Of a stretch of 64,000 bases of DNA, positions 27,382 through 35,842 are shown piece after piece (position 1 is the stretch's first letter; every line of letters starts with the position of its first letter). The position numbers and the translations under genes were made by a program. Location: positions 62,001 through 126,000 of the forward strand of contig NZ_JBLGTV010000003.1 of NCBI RefSeq assembly GCF_047468865.1, read 5' to 3'. This DNA is from Castellaniella hirudinis_A. GTDB lineage: Bacteria > Pseudomonadota > Gammaproteobacteria > Burkholderiales > Burkholderiaceae_B. The notes below the pieces were generated by a model. The model ran no database searches. It saw only the letters and a program-made list of their open reading frames with translations, and was not told the origin of the DNA.

Positions 27382-29055
27382 ATGATGAACGAAGACACTG
27401 ATTGCGCGAATCCGCATGTTTTGCTGGATCCCGTCCAAATGGGGCGGGCCGATCGCGCCGCGATGGCCTTGGGGGTGTCGGGCTCCCGCTTGATGGAAGC
27501 CGCCGGCCAGGCCGTGGCCCGGGCCATCATGTCCCGCTGGCGGCCCATGCCGGTGCTGGTGCTGTGCGGGCCGGGCAACAACGGCGGCGATGGCTTCGTG
27601 ATCGCCCGCTGCTTGCAGGCGGCCGCTTGGCCGGTGCGCGTGGCCTTGTGGGGGGACGCCGCTGCCTTGCGCGGCGATGCGGCGTGGGCGGCCGGCACTT
27701 GGCCCGGGCCGGTCGAGTCCGCTCGGGCGGTTTCTTTGCGCGGTGCGCGCCTGGTGGTGGATGCGCTGCTGGGCGCGGGCCTGAACCGGCCGCCCGGCGC
27801 CGACATGGCCGGCTTGATCCAGGCCGTCAATGCCGCCCGGCAGGCGGGCCGTGTGGCAGACGAGGCGCAGGCTGGGGGCCGGCCCGCCGCCGTCGCCGGC
27901 CGGGCCGCTCAGGCGGGCCTTCCGGCGACGGCAAGCCGGTGGGGCGGGCCGCATGGGTCGTTGGGCGGCACGGGGCCGACGGATCATGCGGCGGTGGACG
28001 GCTTGCTGGGGGTTTGCGCCGTCGATGTGCCCACCGGCCTGGATGGGGCCACCGGACAGTGCCCGGGGGCCGCGATCCAGGCCGACCTGACCGTCACGTT
28101 CTTTCGCTGCAAGCCGGGCCATGTGCTGTGGCCCGGACGGCGGTATTGCGGCGTGACGCAGTGCGCGGCCATCGGCATTCCCGACCAGGTGCTGGCGGAA
28201 ATCGCGCCCCGGGCATGGGTCAACCATCCCGATCTGTGGCGGGCCGGGTTTCCCTGGCCGCAGCCGGGCGGGCACAAGTATCGCCGGGGCCATGCGCTGG
28301 TGGTCGGTGGCGACACCATGCTGGGGGCCAGCCGCCTGGCCTGTCTGGCCGCCGCCCGCGTCGGAGCGGGTTTGGTCACGCTGGCGACGCCGCCGGCGGC
28401 CTGGCCGGTGCAGGCGGGCGCGCTGACGTCCGTTCTGGTCGAGGCCTTGCCCGCCGATGGCGGCCTGGATCCGGCCCTGGCCGATGCGCGGCGCAATGCG
28501 CTGCTGATCGGCCCGGGGCTGGGGCGCACCGACCGCGCCCGGCGGCAGGTTCTGGCGGCGTTGGCCACGGGGCGGCCCTGCGTCCTGGATGCCGATGCGC
28601 TCAGTGCCTTTGCCGATGCGCCCGCCGATTTGCTGGATGCGCTGCATGCCCGATGCGTGCTGACGCCGCACGACGGTGAATTTGCGCGGGTGTTCCAGAC
28701 CGATGGCGACAAGTGCCGCCGCGCGCGCGCGGCGGCGGCCCGCAGCGGGGCGGTCATCGTCCTGAAAGGGCCGGATACCGTGATCGCCGCCCCCGACGGG
28801 CGTTGCGTCATCAATGACAATGCGCCGCCCACCCTGGCCACGGCCGGCACGGGCGACGTGCTGGCCGGCTGCCTCGTCGGCCTGTTGGCGGCGGGCATGC
28901 CGGTTTTCCAGGCGGCGTGCGCGGCGGTCTGGCTGCATGGCCAGGCCGCCGGCCAGCTGGGCTGGGGCCTGCTGGCCGAAGATCTGCCGGCGGTGCTGCC
29001 GGGCGCGCTGGCGGCGCTGGCGGCGCAGGCCGGGCCGGGGGTGTCCTGTGGATGA
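27382..29055 (+). CDS. nnrD: Bifunctional ADP-dependent NAD(P)H-hydrate dehydratase / NAD(P)H-hydrate epimerase
   Basis: 557 residues that repair damaged hydrated NAD(P)H. The N-terminal YjeF epimerase domain (1 to about 240) has CGPGNNGGDGFVIARCL and VDALLGAGLNR. The C-terminal kinase-like dehydratase (about 260-557) has GHALVVGGD, LIGPGLGR, DADAL, LTPHDGEFARVF and ATAGTGDVLAG. Between VNAARQAG and GVCAVDVPTGLDGATG there is an extra stretch of about 45 Ala/Gly-rich residues (roughly 155-205) not usual in the family. The end overlaps the GTG start of the next gene by 8 bp. Confidence 0.93.
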   Translation: MMNEDTDCANPHVLLDPVQMGRADRAAMALGVSGSRLMEAAGQAVARAIMSRWRPMPVLVLCGPGNNGGDGFVIARCLQAAAWPVRVALWGDAAALRGDAAWAAGTWPGPVESARAVSLRGARLVVDALLGAGLNRPPGADMAGLIQAVNAARQAGRVADEAQAGGRPAAVAGRAAQAGLPATASRWGGPHGSLGGTGPTDHAAVDGLLGVCAVDVPTGLDGATGQCPGAAIQADLTVTFFRCKPGHVLWPGRRYCGVTQCAAIGIPDQVLAEIAPRAWVNHPDLWRAGFPWPQPGGHKYRRGHALVVGGDTMLGASRLACLAAARVGAGLVTLATPPAAWPVQAGALTSVLVEALPADGGLDPALADARRNALLIGPGLGRTDRARRQVLAALATGRPCVLDADALSAFADAPADLLDALHARCVLTPHDGEFARVFQTDGDKCRRARAAAARSGAVIVLKGPDTVIAAPDGRCVINDNAPPTLATAGTGDVLAGCLVGLLAAGMPVFQAACAAVWLHGQAAGQLGWGLLAEDLPAVLPGALAALAAQAGPGVSCG

Positions 29056-30568
29056 TGCCGCCGCCATGGCCCTGGCGCTGCAGCAGGCCCGCCTGGCCGC
29101 CCAATTGGGCGAAGTGCCTGTTGGTGCCGTGGTGCTGGACGCCGCCGGGCAGCTGTTGGCCGTGGGCCACAACCGCACCATCCTGGATGCCGATCCCACC
29201 GCCCACGCCGAGATCGTGGCCTTGCGGGCCGCCGCCCGATCCCTGGATAATTACCGTTTGCCGGGCGCGCGCCTGTATGTCACGCTGGAACCCTGCACCA
29301 TGTGTCTGGGGGCCTTGTTCCATGCCCGCCTGGCCGAGATCGTTTTCGGGGCGCCGGACCCCAAGACCGGGGCCTGCGGCGGTCTGCTGGATTTACGCCG
29401 CCAGCCCGGCCTGAACCACCACGCCACGGTGCGCGGCGGGGTCTGCGCCGACCCCTGCGGCGACTTGTTGCGCAGCTTCTTTCGGGCCAGACGCCAGGCC
29501 GCCCGCCGGCAAAGAGCGGCGGCCAACCCGGATTCCACTCTTTCACACTCAGACACTATGCCGACTCTCTCATCCCCTTCGACGCCGCCCGCCGGGCAGT
29601 CCGCCGGTCACGACGGCCACGACGGCCACAGCCATTGGGCCTGCCCCGGGGGCGAACACCACCATCACCACCAGGCCCCGTCCGGGATTTATCTGATTTC
29701 CCCATCGGGGGCCGTGCCGGATCCGGCCGTTTTGGATTTGTCCGTCGAGCGCCTGAAAGCCATGGGCTTCAAAGTGACGGTCGACCGCACCGTCCGCGCC
29801 GTGCACGAACGCTTTGCCGGCACCGACAAACAGCGCCTGGCCGGCATCCAGCGCGCCATCAAGCAAAGACACCCCGTGGTGATGGCCACCCGGGGCGGCT
29901 ATGGCCTCAGCCGCCTGCTGCCTTTCATCGACTGGCGGGCCGTGGCCGACAGCGGCAAGACCTTCATCGGCCAAAGCGACTTCACCGCCTTCAGCCTGGC
30001 CCTGCTGGCCAGAACCGGCGCCGTCAGCCTGGCCGGCCCGACCGCATTGCACGACTTCGGCGCCAAGAAAGTCGACGATCTGACCCAGGCCCTGTTTCAG
30101 GAAACCCTGTCGGGCGAACTGGAAATCCTGAGCTTTGAATCCCCCGGCGCCGATCCCGTCGATGCCCGGGGCATTCTGTGGGGCGGCAATCTGGCCATGG
30201 TGGCCTCGCTGGCGGGCACCCCCTACCTGCCCGACATCCAAGGCGGCATCCTGTTTCTGGAAGATGTCGCCGAGCATCCTTTTCGCATCGAGCGCATGCT
30301 GACCCAGTTGTGGCATGCCGGCATCCTGGAAAAACAGCATGCCATTGTTCTGGGCCATTTCACCGACTACCGCCTGGCCGCGCACGATAACGGCTACACC
30401 CTGGATTCCGTGGTTCGCTGGCTGCGCGGCACCGTCAAAGTGCCCGTGATCACCGGCCTGCCCTATGGTCATGTCAAGGTCAAGGCCACCCTGCCTATCG
30501 GCGCCCCGGTGGGCATTGCCACCGAAGACGGGATGGCCCATCTGGTCTTGCAGGAGCATACGCACTGA
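29048..30568 (+). CDS. tadA: tRNA adenosine(34) deaminase TadA joined in frame to an LD-carboxypeptidase (S66)
   Basis: One uninterrupted frame of 506 residues from a GTG start that overlaps the nnrD stop. Residues 1-160 are TadA: AHAE (His53, Glu55) and PCTMC (Cys83, Cys86) bind zinc; it makes inosine at tRNA wobble position 34. Residues about 187-210 are His-rich (GHDGHDGHSHW, GEHHHHH). Residues 212-506 are an LdcA-like serine peptidase that trims the terminal D-Ala from murein tetrapeptides: ATRGGYGLSRLL, Ser310 in GQSDFTAF, Glu in LEDVAE, His in VLGHFTDY. A separate peptidase start at ATG 29558 (codon 171) is possible, but no good ribosome site precedes it. Fusion or two proteins cannot be settled from sequence. 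Confidence 0.88.
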   Translation: MDDAAAMALALQQARLAAQLGEVPVGAVVLDAAGQLLAVGHNRTILDADPTAHAEIVALRAAARSLDNYRLPGARLYVTLEPCTMCLGALFHARLAEIVFGAPDPKTGACGGLLDLRRQPGLNHHATVRGGVCADPCGDLLRSFFRARRQAARRQRAAANPDSTLSHSDTMPTLSSPSTPPAGQSAGHDGHDGHSHWACPGGEHHHHHQAPSGIYLISPSGAVPDPAVLDLSVERLKAMGFKVTVDRTVRAVHERFAGTDKQRLAGIQRAIKQRHPVVMATRGGYGLSRLLPFIDWRAVADSGKTFIGQSDFTAFSLALLARTGAVSLAGPTALHDFGAKKVDDLTQALFQETLSGELEILSFESPGADPVDARGILWGGNLAMVASLAGTPYLPDIQGGILFLEDVAEHPFRIERMLTQLWHAGILEKQHAIVLGHFTDYRLAAHDNGYTLDSVVRWLRGTVKVPVITGLPYGHVKVKATLPIGAPVGIATEDGMAHLVLQEHTH

Positions 30569-30571
30569 GTC

Positions 30572-30606
30572 CCGGCCTGTGCGCCCGGGCGCACAGCCGG
30601 TTCTTT
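30572..30606 (+). terminator. Intrinsic terminator after tadA/LD-carboxypeptidase
   Basis: A long GC-rich stem with one bulged base, CCGGCCTGTGCGCC (30572-30585) with GGCGCACAGCCGG (30588-30600), is followed by TTCTTT on the plus strand. It ends the nnrD-tadA unit and lies against the 3' end of the convergent ammonia-lyase gene. Confidence 0.75.
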
Positions 30607-31810
30607 ACGCCGAAGGGCAGTGTCCCTCCCAGGTGATCCGCTCGTAGCTCGCGGGGTCGGTATTGCCTTCGGTGTTGATGATCAGGACGCGGGCCTGGTC
30701 ATCCAGCCGCAGGCGTTGCCGCAGCGCGGCGTGTTCGGGTTTTTGCATCAACGCCATCAGCACACCGAGGCCGACGGCGCCCGATTCGCCCGCAATGATG
30801 CGGGGGTCGCCCACCAGGGGCGCGCCCAGAACTCTGACGCCTGTCGCGGCGATGCTGTCGTCGCATGTGATGAATGTATCGCCGATCTGTTTCAGAACTT
30901 GCAAGCCGATGGTGCTGGGTTGTCCGCATGCCAATCCCGCCATGACGGTATTCAAATCGCCGGTGACTACTGCCGGGGCGTTTTGCCGGATGGATTGGAA
31001 AATGCAATCGGCGGCATCCGGCTCGACGATGATGAAGGTCATGTCGTGCCCTTGGTACTGCTGAGACAAGCTTGCGCCCACGCCGCCGGCAAACGAGCCG
31101 ACGCCGGCTTGAAGAATCACATGCGTGGGGGGCGCTTCCCGGGCTTCACCCAGGGCTTCCCGGATTTCTTGGGCAATCGTGCCGTAGCCTTGCATGATCC
31201 AGAGCGGGATTTCTTCGTAGCCGCGCCAGGCCGTGTCCTGCATCAAAACCCACTGATGCGCGGCAGCCATATCCGAGGCATGGCGCACTGTCTCATCGTA
31301 GTTTTGATCTGTGACGGCGCATTCCGCGCCTTCCTGCCGGATGCGTTCCACCCGGATGGCCGCGGAGCCTTGCGGCATGTAGACCACTGCCCGCTGCCCC
31401 AGCAGGCGGGCCGCCCGGGCGACGGCGCGCCCGTGGTTTCCATCCGTGGCCGTGACGAAAGTCTTGGGCGCGAACGCCCCCGAGCGCAGGCCGTCCATGA
31501 GGGTCGAAAACAGCGTCCCGTCCTCGGCCAGCCCATATTCGCGTGCCAGATATTTTGATATTGCGTAGATGCAGCCGAGAATCTTGAACGCGTTCAGGCC
31601 CAGCCGTTCGGACTCGTCTTTGACCAGCACGGCGCCGACTTTCAGTTTGGCCGCCAGCTTGGGCAGGCGGTGCAGGGGGGGTCTGTCGTAGTTTTCCAGA
31701 CTGCTGTGAAAGGCATGGACGGCGTGGATTTTCTCTTTGGAAAATTCGTTCATCCATGGCGTGATCCGGCTGGCGCGCGGTTGACTGTTGTCGGTGATGC
31801 TGATGCCCAT
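30605..31810 (-). CDS. dpaL: Diaminopropionate ammonia-lyase
   Basis: 401 residues; a PLP enzyme of fold type II that converts 2,3-diaminopropionate to pyruvate and two ammonia. Family blocks are PPLHRLPKLAAKL, KDESERLGLNAFKILG (the PLP Lys), TATDGNHGRAVARAARLLG, NYDETVRHA, QDTAWRGYEEIPLWIMQGY and QAGVGSFAGG. I chose ATG 31810, which has a purine-rich GAGAGA site and gives the usual length of about 400; an upstream TTG at 31831 adds seven residues. In enterobacteria dpaL (ygeX) lies with an M20 peptidase gene, as here. The local Lrp-type regulator may control it. Confidence 0.94.
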   Translation of the reverse strand: MGISITDNSQPRASRITPWMNEFSKEKIHAVHAFHSSLENYDRPPLHRLPKLAAKLKVGAVLVKDESERLGLNAFKILGCIYAISKYLAREYGLAEDGTLFSTLMDGLRSGAFAPKTFVTATDGNHGRAVARAARLLGQRAVVYMPQGSAAIRVERIRQEGAECAVTDQNYDETVRHASDMAAAHQWVLMQDTAWRGYEEIPLWIMQGYGTIAQEIREALGEAREAPPTHVILQAGVGSFAGGVGASLSQQYQGHDMTFIIVEPDAADCIFQSIRQNAPAVVTGDLNTVMAGLACGQPSTIGLQVLKQIGDTFITCDDSIAATGVRVLGAPLVGDPRIIAGESGAVGLGVLMALMQKPEHAALRQRLRLDDQARVLIINTEGNTDPASYERITWEGHCPSA

Positions 31811-31827
31811 TTTGCTTCTCTCTATGG

Positions 31828-32016
31828 TCAATTCTGCCGTTTCAGGCTGATTTTCAGGATTTCATGAAACATGCGCGCGCCGATGATCAGATTCGAGTCG
31901 ACATAATCGAACCGGGCATGGTGCAGAGGAAAGAATTCTTCGTTGGATGGCCTGCCGCCGAACTGAAACGCATTGCCTGCGAATGGCATGCTGAAAAAAG
32001 CGGATAATATCGACAT
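31828..32016 (-). pseudogene. Remnant of an M20-family peptidase/amidohydrolase (C-terminal fragment)
   Basis: A 62-codon frame starting at ATG 32016 with a good AGGAGA ribosome site. Its last 40 residues (GGRPSNEEFFPLHHARFDYVD...LIIGARMFHEIL) resemble the extreme C-terminus of M20 metallopeptidases, where HH-ARFDYVD is the typical closing block. Everything that should precede it (catalytic and dimerisation domains, about 350 residues) is missing, so an internal deletion probably joined a start region to the tail. It lies 17 bp upstream of dpaL and would be cotranscribed. Family assignment is moderate; it could also be a real small protein. Confidence 0.45.
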
Positions 32017-32105
32017 GAGTTCTGGTCTCCTGTTTTTGAATGTCTGAATATCCAAAATATGATATAGACCGGCGGCAAAAAGGAATTGCAATGAACCCAA
32101 GGCTT

Positions 32106-32122
32106 TTGCAAGAATCTTGCAA
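32106..32122. promoter_or_regulatory. Palindromic operator candidate upstream of the Lrp/AsnC gene
   Basis: A perfect 17-bp palindrome TTGCAAGAATCTTGCAA with a single central base lies 34 bp before the regulator start, in the divergent region with dpaL. A further TTGCAA core (in ATTGCAAT) is at 32086-32091. Lrp/AsnC proteins bind arrays of short AT-centred palindromes and often repress their own gene. The match to such sites is inferred from symmetry and position. Confidence 0.55.
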
Positions 32123-32155
32123 TCACAGGCAAAGCATGTACTGGAGCAATTGGAA

Positions 32156-32638
32156 ATGAGTGATTTGGACATGACGGATCGTCGGTTGCTGGATTTGCTT
32201 CAGTCCGATACCCGGCAATCCCTGGAAGTGCTCGCGGGGAAAGTTCATTTGTCCGGGCCCGCAGTACAAAGACGCATCAGCCGTTTGCGCGCGGACAACG
32301 TCATCAGCCGAGAGGTCGCCGTGGTTGATGCGAAGGCGGTCGGGTTGCCCATGACGTTCATCATCAGCGTCGAGCTGATGCAAGAACGGGCGGATCAGGT
32401 GGATGCGTTCAGCCAGTCGGTCGCTGCGGAGCCCCTTGTACAGCAGTGCTATTACGTGACCGGGGAGACTGATTTCATCATCATTGCCGTCGCGCCCGAC
32501 ATGGAAGCCTTCGAGGGCATGACGCGCCGTCTTTTCTTTGAAAACCACAATGTGCGGCGGTTCACAACGTCGGTTGTAATGGGGGCTTCGCACAGGACGC
32601 TGTCCGTCCCTGCGACCTATGTGCTGGAACAGGGCTGA
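32156..32638 (+). CDS. Lrp/AsnC family transcriptional regulator
   Basis: 160 residues. The N-terminal winged helix (LDMTDRRLLDLLQSDTRQSLEVLAGKVHLSGPAVQRRISRLR..., residues 1-60) matches the AsnC-type domain, and the C-terminal RAM ligand-binding domain (about 70-150) follows, with YYVTGETDFIIIAVAPDMEAF. I chose ATG 32156, the normal position for this family; an upstream TTG is possible. It is divergent from dpaL, which makes it the likely amino-acid-responsive regulator of that gene, and convergent with the M20 amidohydrolase gene 14 bp away. Confidence 0.92.
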   Translation: MSDLDMTDRRLLDLLQSDTRQSLEVLAGKVHLSGPAVQRRISRLRADNVISREVAVVDAKAVGLPMTFIISVELMQERADQVDAFSQSVAAEPLVQQCYYVTGETDFIIIAVAPDMEAFEGMTRRLFFENHNVRRFTTSVVMGASHRTLSVPATYVLEQG

Positions 32639-32651
32639 TTGCCCCCTGTCT

Positions 32652-33908
32652 TCAAACGGCTTTGGCAAGGCGGCGCTGTACGACGTCGAGCAATACTTGT
32701 GCGCCCTGGATAAGCTGGTCGTCGTCGGTGTGCTCGCGCGGGTTGTGGCTGATGCCTTCGCGGCTGGGCACAAAGATCATGGCGGCCGGCGCGATGCGCG
32801 CAATCATTTGAGCATCGTGACCGGCGCCTGATGTCATGCGCCGGTGCGCGAAGCCGAAGCGTTTGGCGGATGCCTGGATCTCGTCCGCCAGCCCAGCGTC
32901 GAATGTCACGGGTTTGAAGCGTACCAGACGCTCGGTTTCGACCTGCACGCCTTCACGTTCGGCTATCTCCGAGAGAAAGTCGGCCAGGCGCTTTTCGGCG
33001 GCCTGTAGACGGCCTTCGTCGGGGTCGCGCAAATCCACGGTGAATGTCGCCTTGCGCGGGATGACGTTGACGACGTCCGGCTCGAAGCGCAGCGTCCCTG
33101 TGGTCGCCAGCGTGGTTTCCGGCGCGGCGGCGACGACGCCTTCGCGCAAAAAGGCAATGATGGCGGCCGCCGCATAGCCGGCGTCATGGCGCAGCCGCGT
33201 GGGTGTGGTGCCGGCGTGGTTTGCGGTGCCGTGAATGGTCAGCCGCTGCCAGGAAATGCCTTGCAGGTTCTCTACCACACCGATCAACTGGCCTTCGGCT
33301 TCCAGCACCGGGCCTTGTTCGATGTGCAGTTCCAGATATTCGTGCGGCACGATGCTGCCGGGTTCCATGTCGCCGGCATAGCCGATGCGCGCCAGTTCAT
33401 CGCCCAGGCGCGCGCCATCCGTGCCGGTGGCGTCCAGCGCTTCCTCCACGGACAGGCCGCCCGCGTAGACGAGCGATCCCATCATATCGGGCTGAAAGCG
33501 CACCCCTTCTTCGTTGGTGAAGGCGCCAATCATGATGGCGCGGGCCGGCAGCACGCCGGCGGCCCGGTAGGCACGAACCACGGCCAGGCCCGCAAGCACG
33601 CCATAGCATCCATCCAGTGCGCCGGCATTGCGCACGGTGTCGATGTGCGAACCGATCATCAGCGGCCGCTCGTCGCCCGCCGCTGTGGCGGCGTGCAGGA
33701 TGCCAAAGAGATTGCCGATGCGGTTCACCCGCACGTCGAGCTGCAGATCGCGCATCCATTGCGCGACCTGATCGCGGCCCGCTTTTTCGTCATCGCTCAG
33801 GGCGATGCGGGTGCGTCCGCCGGCGGCGGGATCGGCGCCGATGGCGCCGAGTGTCTGGATTTGTTCAAGCAGTTTGGTGGTGTCCAGGGAAAGAGATGCG
33901 GTGTGCAT
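32652..33908 (-). CDS. Zinc-dependent M20 amidohydrolase (allantoate / N-carbamoyl-L-amino acid hydrolase family)
   Basis: 418 residues with the two-metal M20 layout: MIGSHIDTVRNAGALDGCYGVLAG (His and bridging Asp), TNEEGVRF (catalytic Glu pair), LELHIEQGPVLE, the dimerisation segment TIHGTANHAGTTP and the C-terminal SGAGHDAQMIARIAPAAMIFVPSREGISHNPREH. These blocks are those of the AllC / HyuC / ureidoglycolate branch; which N-carbamoyl substrate is used is not readable. It sits with dpaL and the Lrp-type regulator, suggesting a role in scavenging nitrogen from unusual amino acids. Confidence 0.92.
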   Translation of the reverse strand: MHTASLSLDTTKLLEQIQTLGAIGADPAAGGRTRIALSDDEKAGRDQVAQWMRDLQLDVRVNRIGNLFGILHAATAAGDERPLMIGSHIDTVRNAGALDGCYGVLAGLAVVRAYRAAGVLPARAIMIGAFTNEEGVRFQPDMMGSLVYAGGLSVEEALDATGTDGARLGDELARIGYAGDMEPGSIVPHEYLELHIEQGPVLEAEGQLIGVVENLQGISWQRLTIHGTANHAGTTPTRLRHDAGYAAAAIIAFLREGVVAAAPETTLATTGTLRFEPDVVNVIPRKATFTVDLRDPDEGRLQAAEKRLADFLSEIAEREGVQVETERLVRFKPVTFDAGLADEIQASAKRFGFAHRRMTSGAGHDAQMIARIAPAAMIFVPSREGISHNPREHTDDDQLIQGAQVLLDVVQRRLAKAV

Positions 33909-34112
33909 GGCGTGTCATGTGAGGGTCGATAAACTGTCATCGTACTTTCCCAGGCGGTTGTTTTTTTCTCATAATTTCAGCTTGAAGCTGAAGAATTGCT
34001 CGTTTTCAGTATCATTCAGCATCAAAGCGTCATGTGGCCCGGCTGTCCCGCATACGAGAGGCCGGCCGCCCTCCCTGTCGTGCGGGGCGGGCCGGGTGGA
34101 TGCCAATGAATC

Positions 34113-34131
34113 ACCTGCTAAACTAGCAGGT
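34113..34131 (+). promoter_or_regulatory. Small hairpin in the ybiT leader
   Basis: ACCTGCTA (34113-34120) and TAGCAGGT (34124-34131) form an 8-bp perfect stem with a 3-nt loop, followed by TGTTTTG, 33 bp before the GTG start of ybiT. It may act as a weak attenuator, as known for some ABC-F genes, or may be an operator. A second, tighter palindrome (TTCAGCTTGAAGCTGAA) is at 33976-33992. Confidence 0.35.
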
Positions 34132-34163
34132 TGTTTTGACTTCCCTCTATCAAGCCCACCACC

Positions 34164-35765
34164 GTGATCTCCACCAATAACCTCACCATCCAGTTCGGCG
34201 CCAAACCTCTGTTTGAAAACGTCAGCGTCAAATTCGGCGACGGCAACCGCTATGGCCTGATCGGCGCCAACGGATCCGGCAAATCCACTCTGATGAAGAT
34301 CATTGGCGGCGACCTGGAAGCCTCGGCCGGCAACGTGGCCCTGGATCCCGGCGTGCGGTTGGGCAAACTGCGCCAGGATCAATTCGCCTTTGAAGATCAG
34401 CGCGTGCTGGACGTCGTCATGATGGGGCACGTCGAAATGTGGCAGGCCATGAGCGAACGCGACGCCATCTACGCCAACCTGGACGCCACCGAAGACGACT
34501 ACATGCGCGCCGCCGAGCTGGAAGGCAAATTCGCCGAATACGACGGCTATACCGCCGAATCCCGCGCCGGCGAGCTGCTGCTGGGCCTGGAAATCCCCGT
34601 GGAACAACACGAGCTGCCCATGCGCGAAATCGCCCCGGGCTGGAAACTGCGCGTGCTGCTGGCCCAGGCCCTGTTCTCCAATCCCGACGTCCTGCTGCTG
34701 GATGAACCCACCAACAACCTGGACATCAACACCATCCGCTGGCTGGAAAACGTGCTGAACGGCTACGACAGCACCATGATCATCATCAGCCATGACCGCC
34801 ATTTCCTGAACCAGGTCTGCACCCACATGGCCGACCTGGATTACGGCGAGCTGCGCGTCTACCCCGGCAACTACGACGACTACATGCTGGCCTCCACCCA
34901 GGCGCGTGAGCGCCAGGTGGCCGCCAACGCGCGCGCCAAAGAGCGCGTCAGCGAGCTGCAGGATTTCGTGCGCCGCTTCGCCGCCAACAAGTCCAAATCG
35001 CGCCAGGCCACCTCGCGCCTGAAGCAGATCGACCGCATCAAGTCGGAGACCGTCCAGGTCAAGCCGTCGTCGCGCCAGAATCCCTATATCCGCTTCGAGG
35101 TCAACAAGATCCTGCACCGCCAGGCCGCGCACATCGAAGACCTGTCCAAGGCCTACGACCGGCCCATCATTCAGGGCCTGACCACCATGATCGAGGCTGG
35201 CCAGAAGGTCGCCATCATCGGCGCCAACGGGGTCGGCAAAACGACACTGCTGCGCCTGCTGGCCGGTAACCTGCCGCCCGACGACGGCGCGGTGCGCTGG
35301 TCGGAAAACGCCGACGTCGGCTATATGGCGCAGGACGTATCCGACCAGTTCGATTCCGACCGCGATCTGTTCGACTGGCTGACCGACTACCGCCAGCCGG
35401 GCGATGAAGACCAGTCGATCCGCTCGGTGCTGGGCCGGCTGCTGTTTTCGGGCGACGAAATCGGCAAGGCCGTGCGGGTGCTGTCGGGGGGCGAAAAAAA
35501 CCGCATGAGCTTTGGCCGCCTGATGCTGGGCCGGCATAATGTGATGCTGATGGACGAGCCCACCAACCACCTGGACATGGAATCCATCGAATCCCTGCAG
35601 TACGCGCTGGAGCAATACCAGGGCACGCTGGTGTTTGTCTCGCACGACCGCCAGTTCGTTTCGGGCGTGGCCACCCGCATCATCGAAATCCTGCCGGATG
35701 GCCGCTTGAACGACTATCCCGGCACATATGACGATTACCTGGCCGCGCAGGGGATCGAGGTCTAG
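34164..35765 (+). CDS. ybiT: ABC-F family ribosome-associated ATPase YbiT
   Basis: 533 residues, no membrane segments, two ATPase domains in tandem. Domain 1 has Walker A GANGSGKSTL and VLLLDEPTNNLD; its signature is the YbiT-type APGWKLRVLLAQAL. The inter-domain P-site tRNA interaction linker (about 240-300) is basic and rich in Arg/Lys/Gln. Domain 2 has GANGVGKTTLL, LSGGEKNRMSFG and LMDEPTNHLDMESIE. ABC-F proteins act at the ribosomal E-site to relieve stalled translation. The start is GTG. Conservation with YbiT is high along the whole length. Confidence 0.95.
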   Translation: MISTNNLTIQFGAKPLFENVSVKFGDGNRYGLIGANGSGKSTLMKIIGGDLEASAGNVALDPGVRLGKLRQDQFAFEDQRVLDVVMMGHVEMWQAMSERDAIYANLDATEDDYMRAAELEGKFAEYDGYTAESRAGELLLGLEIPVEQHELPMREIAPGWKLRVLLAQALFSNPDVLLLDEPTNNLDINTIRWLENVLNGYDSTMIIISHDRHFLNQVCTHMADLDYGELRVYPGNYDDYMLASTQARERQVAANARAKERVSELQDFVRRFAANKSKSRQATSRLKQIDRIKSETVQVKPSSRQNPYIRFEVNKILHRQAAHIEDLSKAYDRPIIQGLTTMIEAGQKVAIIGANGVGKTTLLRLLAGNLPPDDGAVRWSENADVGYMAQDVSDQFDSDRDLFDWLTDYRQPGDEDQSIRSVLGRLLFSGDEIGKAVRVLSGGEKNRMSFGRLMLGRHNVMLMDEPTNHLDMESIESLQYALEQYQGTLVFVSHDRQFVSGVATRIIEILPDGRLNDYPGTYDDYLAAQGIEV

Positions 35766-35842
35766 TTTCAAGTGACCGAACCAACCAGGCAGGACACCAG
35801 GCCGACGCCCGCTTCCCGGCCGCCGTGGGCCGGGGCCGTCCT

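Noticed and set aside
25249..29199. A 1316-codon open frame on the minus strand
   Set aside because: Antisense to recD and nnrD, which carry clear catalytic motifs on the plus strand.
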